Source: CAIVAT01 sp049317265
GTDB lineage: Bacteria; Bacteroidota; Bacteroidia; Bacteroidales; FEN-979
Length of the DNA stretch: 64,000 nt
Direction: 5' to 3'
Assembly (NCBI GenBank): GCA_049317265.1
Contig: JBMOIP010000023.1
Span: 10,585 to 74,584, forward strand
The notes beneath the pieces were generated by a model. It worked only from the letters and a program-made list of their open reading frames with translations, had not been told where the DNA came from and ran no database searches. Position 1 is the first letter of the stretch; each line of letters opens with the position of its first letter. A program made the translations under genes and the position numbers. This document shows, piece by piece, positions 9,148 to 20,000 of this stretch.

Positions 9148-9601
9148 GGTGTTACTTGTTGCGTTGATAATTTCTGTGGGATGCTGCAAGAGGCACGATG
9201 GGGATACTTCAGCTCTTCTCTCTGCTGATGAGGCATTCAGCCGCATGAGCGTTGAGAAAGGCATGAATGCTGCTTTTATTTTTTTTGCCGCTGACAGTAT
9301 GATTAAAATGAGAGACGGCAAGTTTCCGCTTACCACGAAGGCAGAGATGTCAGCCGAATTCCTTCGTCATCCCGATTCCGGGATGGTACTTAAATGGGCC
9401 CCTTTAAAAGCGGAGGCTGCCATGTCGGATGATATGGGTTATACGTTCGGTAACTGGGAACTATACCTGGAAAGCGCTGATACGACCCTCTACGGTAACT
9501 ATGTGTCGGTCTGGAAGAAACAATCTGACGGAACCTGGAAATACATTCTTGATGCGGGATGCAATACACCTAAACCTTCAGAGATTCAACACAAACCATG
9601 A
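9125..9601 (+). CDS. Lipoprotein with SnoaL/DUF4440-like (NTF2-fold) domain
   Basis: A 158-aa protein. Starting at ATG 9125 it has a lipoprotein signal (MRKSLLFKVLLVALIISVGC) with a lipobox SVGC and lipidation Cys at residue 20. A TTG at 9116 would lengthen it by three residues without benefit. The mature domain (ADEAFSRMSVEKGMNAAFIFFAADSMIKM... FGNWELYLESADTTLYGNYVSVWKKQSDGTWKYILDAGCN, about 35-150) resembles DUF4440/SnoaL-like NTF2-fold proteins of unknown substrate. It overlaps the DsrE gene at its start and the nhaA start codon at its stop (ATGA). Confidence 0.72.
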   Translation: MRKSLLFKVLLVALIISVGCCKRHDGDTSALLSADEAFSRMSVEKGMNAAFIFFAADSMIKMRDGKFPLTTKAEMSAEFLRHPDSGMVLKWAPLKAEAAMSDDMGYTFGNWELYLESADTTLYGNYVSVWKKQSDGTWKYILDAGCNTPKPSEIQHKP

Positions 9602-10737
9602 AACTTTCGTGCCAGTTTGTTGATTTTTTTAACAGTGAGAAATCGGGGGGGATTATCCTGATTGCATGTACCATATTTTCAATGGTGGTGGCTAACTCAT
9701 TTCTTGGTACCTGGTACCTTGCATTCTGGAATTTTTCACTTGGCGGCGAATCGGTGCACCATTGGATCAACGATGGTCTTATGACGGTTTTTTTCCTTTT
9801 AATCGGGCTGGAACTGGAAAGGGAGATATATGCCGGAGATCTTTCAGATTACAGGAAGGCCACGTTGCCAATTGTTGCAGCAATAGGAGGGATGCTGATT
9901 CCTGCAGCTCTCTTTCTTGCATTTAATTTAAACAAGCCTTCTCATTCGGGGGCCGGGATTCCCATGGCCACCGACATTGCCTTTGCTATCGCGATTCTGT
10001 CGTTGCTGGGTAGCCGCGTACCATCCTCACTGAAGGTGTTCCTCACTGCTCTGGCTGTGATAGATGATCTTGGAGCAATACTGATCATTGCCCTCTTCTA
10101 TACCTCCACCCTTGTATGGTCAAATTTATTCATTGCATTGGCAGTTTTTGGTTTACTGCTTGTTTTTAACCGGATGAAAATTCACTTGATGTTACCTTAT
10201 CTTATTGGTGGGGTATTGATGTGGTATTTTATGTTGCATTCCGGAGTTCATGCTACCATTACAGGAGTATTGCTTGCCTTCGCCATTCCATTTGGCGATG
10301 GAGGTGAAAAATCTCCATCATACAGGCTTCAGCATCTGTTGCATAAACCAGTTGCATTTATCATCCTCCCACTGTTCGCCCTGGCCAATACGGGGATATT
10401 TCTTGGCAGCGGCTGGCAGGCTAATTTGATGGAGCCATTCAGCATCGGTATTTTTGCCGGACTGGTAGTGGGAAAGCCAATTGGGATCCTGCTGTTTTCC
10501 GCTGCAGGTGCATTCCTGGGAATATGTGCGCTACCTCACGACCTGAAATGGAAGCACATTGCAGGTGTGGGTTTTTTAGGAGGTATTGGGTTTACCATGT
10601 CTATTTTCATTACCATGCTTGCGTATGATGAGAGGACACTTGTCGACGGATCGAAAATTGCCGTCCTTATTGCTTCCGCCATTGCCGGGATCACAGGCTT
10701 TTTCCTGCTTAAGAACTCTTTGTCCGCGAAGGTATAA
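9598..10737 (+). CDS. nhaA: Na+/H+ antiporter NhaA
   Basis: A 379-aa inner-membrane antiporter exchanging Na+ for protons, with about 12 transmembrane helices. Family signatures are FFLLIGLELEREIYAG (about residues 62-77), ATDIAFAIAILSLLG (about 123-137) with the conserved Asp, and VIDDLGAI (about 153-160), which holds the paired aspartates that bind Na+. The length is normal. The start ATG overlaps the previous stop by 4 nt (ATGA). It is the last gene of the peptidase operon. Its role would be pH and sodium homeostasis. Confidence 0.96.
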   Translation: MKLSCQFVDFFNSEKSGGIILIACTIFSMVVANSFLGTWYLAFWNFSLGGESVHHWINDGLMTVFFLLIGLELEREIYAGDLSDYRKATLPIVAAIGGMLIPAALFLAFNLNKPSHSGAGIPMATDIAFAIAILSLLGSRVPSSLKVFLTALAVIDDLGAILIIALFYTSTLVWSNLFIALAVFGLLLVFNRMKIHLMLPYLIGGVLMWYFMLHSGVHATITGVLLAFAIPFGDGGEKSPSYRLQHLLHKPVAFIILPLFALANTGIFLGSGWQANLMEPFSIGIFAGLVVGKPIGILLFSAAGAFLGICALPHDLKWKHIAGVGFLGGIGFTMSIFITMLAYDERTLVDGSKIAVLIASAIAGITGFFLLKNSLSAKV

Positions 10738-11043
10738 GTCTGAGTGTGAAATTTGATTTAACAGCTTGTTTCAATTGCTTGAGCTCCCTGTAATTCACAA
10801 TAATTGTTTATAACCAGTATAAATTATTATCTTTAAAAGTTGTATCGTTTATTTTCTTTATATTTACCCCCTTATATTCACAAAAAGTATCTGTTTTTTT
10901 TTGATATTTGATTGAATATTACTGAATAACATGAGCCTAACCTCCGATTCATATTCTTTTTCAATGCAGCAAAAACTCAACTTTATAATATACCTCCGGA
11001 AAAATTTTATTTTTTGTAACCAAACACAACAAAACAAATAGCT
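10738..11043. other. AT-rich intergenic region before giant gene 1
   Basis: This stretch of 306 bp holds no gene that I can support. It is very AT-rich and must carry the promoter of the giant gene. The best -7-like string, TATTTTTTG at about 11009-11017, has one T too many for TAnnTTTG and sits about 25 nt before the ATG. No clear terminator is seen after nhaA. Confidence 0.5.
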
Positions 11044-14000
11044 ATGAAAAAATTATTACTTTTTTTGTTCGCACTAGCTCTTGGGGCAACAATGTTCATT
11101 CAACATGCAAATGCACAGGTTACGGTCACAAATCCGACTAATACAACGCCAAACCTTGCTGCAACCTACACGTCGCTGGCAAATGCGATAACAGCGTTGA
11201 ATGCAACTACAGCCATTTCCGGACCAGTTGTCATTACATTAACAGGCAATGAGACGGCTCCTGTTGGCGGGTATTCAATTACCGCCATACCGACAGGCGC
11301 CTCCCTGGCAAATAATATAACCATCCAGGGGGTTACCAGTACCATTACTGCCTATACACCCCAGGTGGTTGGAACAATAAACGATGCTATCATCAAGCTG
11401 GTTGGAGCTGACTTTATTACCATTCAAGGATTTACCTTGCAGGAAAACCCTGGCAATACCATCAGTGCGACAGCTGCTCTAAATAACATGACTGAATTTG
11501 GCATTGCCTTGTTTTATGCCTCTTTGACGAATGGCGCTCAAAATAATATTATCCAGAATAATACCATCTCACTCAACCGGACCTACCTCAACACCTTTGG
11601 TATTTACAGCAATACAAGGCATTCAGCATCGGCCATGACCACCACTGCCGAGGTAACGGCCGCCACAGGATCTAACAGTGGAAACAAGGTATATACCAAT
11701 TTGATCAGCAATGTCAATTACGGGATTGTATTTGTGGGTGCAGGTACAACTATTGCAGCCATCGACAACGGTAATGATATCGGCGGTTCTGATGCAGGAA
11801 AAGGAAACACGATTTCCAACTGGGGCGGAGGTTCAGCATTAAGTGCCTATACTTCCGTAACCACATCCAACTATTGCATCGTGGCGAATCAGCAAATCAA
11901 TGAGAATATTTCATATAATACAATAACCAGCGCCTCAGTAGCTGTGTTAACTGCCCAGTTGGGTGGAATTCTAAAAGCTTATACAGTAGCAAGCCCTGCT
12001 TCAGGAACTATAACTTCTACGATTAACAACAATACCGTTACGTTGACTAATTCACCAACAACGAGTCAAATGACAGGTATTACCAGCCAGGGTCAGACCA
12101 CGCTTGCCACCGCTACCCAGAACATCAACAACAACAAGATTATCAATTGCTCTGTTCTTGGCGCTTCTGCCACGAGCGCCGCCTTTGTCGGATTTCTGAC
12201 TACCGGTGCACACGGAACACTGAATATAAATGGTAATACCATCAGGGGCATCTCCACAAACGCTACATCAGGTGTTTTTCTCGGCATTCAGCAACAAACC
12301 AATGCCATTGTCAATACCCTCAATATTAACAATAATGCAATTGGCGATGTAACTGCAGGTGCAGTTACATTTACCAATGCAACCAATTCAGGCACGGTTA
12401 CCGGATTATCGGTTACAAGTACCGGCGCAGCTGCAACGTGTGCACTCTCCATTTCAAATAATGATTTCAGAGGCATTGTTCATAATACCCAGGGCTCCGG
12501 GTCCAACACCTACATCATTAATTCTTCAGCAACCCTGAGCCAGAACATCAGTAACAATACATTTACAAACCTGACCATAAAATCAACAGGTTCTGTTACC
12601 TTTATCGCCAACAGTGTTTCTGTACCTGCACTGGGCAGTCAAACAATCAGCAATAATTCCATTGTCACAGCTTTCAATAAAACCGGTGCTGGTGGAATAA
12701 TCACGCTTGAAACAACCAGCGCTGGTTCTCTTTCCGGGGCAACGATTAATCATACCGGTAATAATTTTTCCAATATTACAGTTACAGGAGCTACTACCAT
12801 CGCTGGCTGGGTAAGTTCTGATGGAGGAACCGCAAACAAAACCTATTCAGGAAACACCTTCAATAACTGGATTGGCGGAACGAGTTCAATTACTGCCATG
12901 AATATTAACTGGGGCGGAGGTGCCGGTGGCACCGGGAACCTGATTACAAATAATACTATTTCGAATATCACTGGTTCCGGCAGCATTACCGGTATAAACA
13001 TTGGCGGTTCCGGTACTGCGGCGACGGTATCCTACAATACCATTAAGGGGTTGTCCACCACTGGAGCATCTGCCGTTATCGGCATTACATCTGCTGTTGC
13101 CACCAGTGGCACGATACTTAAAAATACCATCTGCAACCTTGAGGCAAATAATGCTTCAGGTTCAGTTTCCGGGATTGTTGTATCAGCAGGAACATTGCAT
13201 AATGTCTCCAATAACCGGATCGGCGATTTGCGCACACCCACGGCCAATGCAGCCAATCCTTTGGTTGGATTAAGTGTAACGGGTGGAACAACTGTCAATT
13301 GTTACTACAATACAGTGAATCTGGCCGCAACCAGTACAGGCGCCTTGTTTGGATCCTCAGCGCTCAGCGCTTCAACCACACCGGCATTAACACTGAACAA
13401 CAATATTTTTGTCAACAATTCAACTGCTAACGGAGCTGGTTTAACAGTAGCATACAGGCGTTCTACAGCTACACTTACAACCTATGGCGCTACATCGGAC
13501 AGGAACGATTTTTCTGCCACAAATCTCTTTACCGATGGAACCACCACTATTACTTCCCTTACCTCCTATAAATCATTTGTTACCGCAAGGGATTTTTATT
13601 CGATCTCTGAAAATCCTCCCTTCCTGAGCACTGCTTGCGGCAATACCAACTTCCTGAAAATAAATACAGGGATCGCAACCGGAATGGAAAGTGGCGGAGC
13701 AAATATTGCAGGTATAACCGACGATTTTGAAAATGATGTTCGTTATGGCAACCCTGGCTATCCTCCTTCAGGCTCTGCACCTGATATCGGAGCGGATGAA
13801 TTTGCCGGCACGCCATTGCCATTGTGTACCGGTACTCCAGCAACATCAACTATTTCCGGACCAGCATATGTATGCACAGGCACCGGTACTACCTTGTCTT
13901 TAAGCGGAACCTATACAGATATCGGCATCACCTACCAGTGGGCTTCAGGTACCACCCCGGGCGGTCCATACCCAACAGTACTCGGAACGGCAGCCACCCA

Positions 14001-17000
14001 GGCAACAGGCAGCCTGACCGTGCCTACGTATTATTCCTGTACGGTGACGTGTACATTAAGTGGCTTCTCCATGACAACTGTGGAAAAATCTGTTTTAATA
14101 AATGCACTGCCTTCAATCGCTGTATCGCCGACCTCCGGTGCCATCTGCAACCCCGGAGGCACAGCTGTCACTTTAACAGCCAGTGGAGGTGTGAGTTATG
14201 CATGGTCGCCCACCCTGGGATTGTCTCCGTCCTCAGGTTCACCTGTCCTGGCCAACCCTTTAACCTCCACAACTTATACTGTGACAGGAACGGATGTCAA
14301 CGGTTGTATGAATACGGCAACAGCGGCTATTTCAATTGGGGTAACCGTTGCAATGACCAGTGTAGTTGCCACACCTCCGAGTGTATGCAGCGGTGGCGGT
14401 TCATCTCTGATGGCCAACGCCGGCCTGCTTGCAAATTCATATACGGGAACCTATTGCCAGTCGACACATACCAGCGGCTGCAGTGGCGATGACATGATTC
14501 ATATCGTTCTTAATACGCTTAATTCAACGGCAAGCGCTTGTGGATTAACAGGGAGCACACCCCCACGGTATTTATATACAACCGGCGGAGGTGCAAACAC
14601 AACCACACTTTCCCCGGTGGGAGGTCCTTATTCCCTGACCATTACCTTTGGTATAGATGGAACCCAGTACTTTGGTGCCTGGATTGACTATAACCAGGAT
14701 GGAACCCTGGCAGCAAGCGAATTTTTAGGAGCTTCAGGCAATGCGGGCGTAAGTGGAACCACTTCGGTATCGTTCACCATCCCTGGCACAGCTTTGAATG
14801 GAGTGACACGTCTGCGTATTATCGGGGGGAACGATTCACCTGTGACGAGTGCGCAGGCCTGCGGTGCTTCTTCAAGTGCATGGGGAGAAACCCAGGATTT
14901 TGATGTAACAATTACAGGTGCGACTCCTCCAACTTTTACTTATCTGTGGAGTGAAAATCCTGCTTCCGGAACTTTAACCAGTACAACAACAAACCCTGCT
15001 ATTACCACCAACATCACAGGCCCGGAGACCTATTCGGTAACTGCTACTTCAGCTGCGGGCTGTTCTGCATCAGGAAATGTTACCGTTCTGCTTGGTACTC
15101 CTGTTGCCTGTACCAATATAACAAATACTCCTGCCTGTTCCGGTGTTGATTTCACGGTAACGGCGCATACAACAGGCGGTGGTGGTACTCTTCACTATGC
15201 ATGGAGTGATGGCGTATCCGGTGTTTATCCCGATGCACAAACAGTTACTGCCAATCTTGCAGGGGGAGCCTATATATATTCAGTCACTGTGACTGATGGT
15301 TGTTTTACAACCTGCAGCATGAGCCAAAGTATAACAGTTGGATCACCCCCGGGTGGAACAGCCTCCGGCCCTGCAACAGGACTGACCTATGTTGGCATGC
15401 CATTCAGCGTTACCGGGTATGAACCTGGCTCAACTTTCCAGTGGCAAGTCTCAACAACAAGTTGTGCCGCAGGATTTGCAACTATCGGGGGAGCCAACTC
15501 AGATGTGGTAACTCTTAATGCAAGCACGGCAGGTACCTTTTATATTAATTGTATCGTTACCGGTGCCAATGGATGTATATCCACCACCAACTGTGTAACC
15601 ACCAACATAAGTGTCAATGGCGATAATGTATGCTCCGCCATTCCGCTCTCGATTGGACTCAATGGTCCTTATTCAAATGTGGGAGCCACCATTGAAGATG
15701 GGGAACCAGTACCTCCGGGAACGGGTTATACGGTCCAGACAGGTTGGGGATCAGGGCAAACAATCAGCAATACAGTATGGTTTTCATTCGTAGCGCCTCC
15801 ATCCGGCAGGGTTTCAATTGGCAACAATGGCAATTTCACCCGGTGGGATAATCAATTTGCACTTTACAGCGCAGAAACCTGCAGCGACTTTTTCGCTTTC
15901 AATCTATTGGCAGCCAATGATGATTCAACAGTTTCAACTGCTCCGTTTAAAGCCTGGATTGCACCGATCTGCCTGACACCCGGTGTAACTTACTATCTTC
16001 AGGTGGATGGTTATGGCACAGGAACAAATAATATCTGGGGTATAAACCTGGTTGCAGAACCCAACGAAGCACCTGTTATTTCAGGTTGTCCTTCCAATAT
16101 TTCTGTCCCGGTCAGTGCCAATAACTGTTCAGCCAATGTAAGCTGGACAGCCCCTACAGCATCAGATCCTGACAACTGTATCAGCCTCTCCTTTACAAGC
16201 AATTATGCTCCCGGAGCAAATTTTCCAAAGGGGACAACTACAGTCACCTATACTGCCAATGATGGCATAAATGCACCTGTAACCTGCAGTTTTACAGTTA
16301 CGGTAACACAGGGGCCGGCAGTGAGCATCTCCGGAGATTTAGCTATCTGTGCCGGAAACTCAAACATTCTTGATGCCGGTAGTTTTGCCAGTTACATATG
16401 GTCAACCGGGGCCACAACCCAAACAATCTCAGTGAATTCTGCAGGAAACTATTCCGTAACAGTCACAGACGGATTTGGTTGTACCTCCTCAGCAACCGTG
16501 ACAACGGTTGTCAATCCATTACCGGTTATTGGCTTGAATGTTGGCGGAACCAGTTCTGTCTGCTCAGGTTCAAGTGTTGAAATTACCATTGAATCGTCAA
16601 TATCAGGAACAAACTACCAGCTAAGAAATGATGCTGATAACAGCCTCGTTGGTTTGCCAGTTGCTGGTAATGGCGGTACCATTATGTTACCGACCGGTAA
16701 TCTTTCTGCTACTACAACATTTAACGTATTGGCCACCATCGCAGCAACAGGTTGTTATGATCAACTGACAGGGAAAGTCACCATCACCGTGGGAGGACCA
16801 GTTACCTCCATTGAAACAGTGTACATCTGTGATGGAACCACTACCGTGGATATCCCTGTAAAAGTTGCCTCATTTACCAATGTGGGCAGTATGTCGCTTA
16901 CGTTCGGGTACACTGATTCTGAACTGACCAACCCGACCATTGTCAGCAGAAACGCGGCCTTTACAGGATTTTGGGATCCATTTGAAGTTACCACATTGCC

Positions 17001-20000
17001 TGCAGGCACATTTAAAGTTTCCGGATATGGTGCTTTACCTGGAGATGGTGTTACCATCGCAGATAATGAAGTCATGTTTACCTTGAGATTCAATGTGGTA
17101 AGCGGTACAGTGACCTCAGCTGTTGACCTTGTTGAAAATTTACAGGGAACAGACCTTGAATATACCGGTGTTGCGCCCGACTTTACACCTTTCTGTGATA
17201 CCCCGACACCTGATTTCTATTTTGGTGGCGGTGTCATTGTAAATCCGGCAGGGCAGGTAAACAATCCTGGCAACCAGGTTCTATGCAACGGAGAAAATAC
17301 TGCTGACATTATTTTTGCAACAACCAACCAGGGTGTAACAACATATTCATGGACCAATGACACCCCAGGTATAGGCCTTGCTGCAAGCGGCTCGGGCGAT
17401 ATTTTAGCCTTCACCGCGGGCAATACCGGAAATGAACCTGTTGTTGCGACAATCGTTGTTACACCAACATTTACTGAAGGCGGTGTAAGTTGTGTCGGAG
17501 CTGCAGAAACTTTTACAATTACAGTTAACCCGACAGGACAAGTAATTGATCCAGTCGATATGGTCGTATGCAATGGTGCAAGCACATCAGTTGTATTCAA
17601 CACAAATAATACAGGCGGTGTTACCACTTATTCATGGACAAATGACACACCGGCAATCGGACTTTCAGGTGCCGGGACAGATGACATCGGTCCATTTACG
17701 GCAACCAATACTGGAACATCTCCTGTTTTAGCCACCATTACTGTAACCCCTTATTTTGAGAATGGTTTGGTAAGCTGCAGCGGACCTGCTGAGACATTCA
17801 CCATTACTGTCAATCCAACCGGCCAGGTAAATGATCCTGCTAACCAGGTTGTTTGCAATGGAGCTAGTGTTTCTGATGTGATTTTCGGAACCAATAATAC
17901 CGGAGGCGCTACTACCTTTGAATGGTCCAATGACAATACCAGCATCGGTCTGGGCGCCAGCGGAACAGGTGATATCACATCCTTTGTGGCCACCAATTCA
18001 GGCATAGTACCTGTAACCGCCACCATTACAGTAACACCTTATTTTGAATCAGAACTTGTAACCTGTGTTGGCCCTGCCGAGACATTCACGATTACGGTGA
18101 ATCCGACCGGCCAGGTAAATGATCCTGCAGACCAGGTCGTTTGCAACGGTGCCACTACTGCAACGGTCACCTTCGGTACCAATAACACCCTTGGAACCAC
18201 AACCTATTCCTGGGATAATAATACCACCACCATTGGTCTTGCTTCAAGCGGAACAGGTAATATTGCAGCTTTTACTGCTGTAAATGCATCAACTGCTCCT
18301 GTAGTTGCCACCATCACTGTTACCCCGCACTTTGAATACCTGGGTGAAACCTGCGACGGACCTGCACAAACTTTTACCATTACAGTCAATCCTACCGGGC
18401 AGGTGAATGATCCTGCCGACCAGGTTGTTTGCAATGGTACCAGTACCTCTGTTTCCTTTACTACTGTCAATACCGGCGGAACCACAACCTATGCATGGAC
18501 CAACAGCTTACCGGCTATCGGATTACCAGCTTCCGGTTCAGGTGATATTCTGCCATTCAACGCGGTTAACACAGGTACAACTCCTGTTGTAGCCACGATT
18601 ACTGTTACACCTACTTTTGGCGGTGGTGTTAAAGGCCCGTTAGCTGGTTGTACAGGAGCTGCACAGACCTTTACAATTACGGTAAATCCAACCGGCCAGG
18701 TGAATGATCCATCTGACCAGATTTTATGTAATGGTGGAAATACAACTGCAGTAATTTTCACCACCAACCTCACTGGTGGTTCAACTACTTATACCTGGGC
18801 AAACAATGCTACCAGCATTGGTCTTGGTGCAAGCGGAACCGGGGATATTTTATCCTTTACAGCAGTAAATGGCACCATGAGTCCTGTGGTCGCTACTGTT
18901 ACGGTGACACCTCATTTTGAAAATGGCCTTGTTACCTGTGACGGACCGGCAGAAAGTTTCACCATTACGGTTAATCCTACTGCTCATGTAAGCGATCCAG
19001 CTGACCAGGTACTCTGCAACGGGGTAAATACCAGCGTTACGTTCAGCACTAATAATTCCGGCGGCACTACCACCTACACCTGGGTGAATAATACCACAAG
19101 CATTGGACTCGGTGCCTCAGGAACAGGCAATATCCCGGTTTTTGCAGCGACAAATATTACTGCAGCCCCGGTTGTTGCAACAATTACGGTAACTCCTCAA
19201 TTTGAAAACGGGCTGGTTACCTGCAGTGGTGCAAGTGAAACGTTCACCATCACAGTCAATCCTACCGGTCAGGTGGATGATCCTGCAAATCAGGTTGTTT
19301 GTAATGGCGCTGGAACCGCTGATGTGATTTTCAGCACCAGCAATACTGGCGGGACTACCACATACTCCTGGGTCAATGACAATGCAGGCATAGGCCTTGC
19401 GGCAAGTGGAACCGGCGATATCCTTGGTTTTGCTGCCATCAACACCTCCACTGCACCTGTCATTGCAACCATAACGGTAACACCTCATTTTGAGCTTTGC
19501 GACGGGCCTGCCCAGACTTTCACCATCACGGTGAATCCAACAGCCCAGCTTAATCAACCGGCCACACAAGTTCTTTGTAATGGTACAAGCACTTCGGTTA
19601 ATTTCTCTACGATCAACACTGGAGGGATCACTACCTATTTCTGGACCAACACCAACACAAGCATTGGTCTTCCTTCATTCGGAATAGGCAATATCGGGGC
19701 CTTTAATGCCATCAACACAGGTACGTCTCCGGTTATTGCAGTTGTCGATGTAACCCCAACATACACCAATGACGGAGTAAGTTGTTCCGGACCCACCAAG
19801 TCATTCTCCATCACCGTTCTTCCGACGGGACAGGTTGATCAGCCAGGCAATCAATTGGTATGCAACGGCGCAGGAACAACAACCGTTACATTCACCACGG
19901 AGAATACCGGCGGAACCACAACCTATGCATGGACCAATAACCTGCCAGGCATTGGCCTTGCAGCCAGCGGAACAGGCAACATAACATCGTTTACTGCAAT

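Noticed and set aside
13824..14492. Plus-strand 222-aa frame inside giant gene 1
   Set aside because: It is an out-of-frame shadow of the giant gene, with very biased residues and no motif.
17217..17627. Minus-strand 136-aa frame (and similar frames in 17.7-21.6 kb and 44-53 kb) in the giant genes
   Set aside because: Open frames recur at the same phase in each repeat unit, as expected from a repeated coding strand. They are not real genes.
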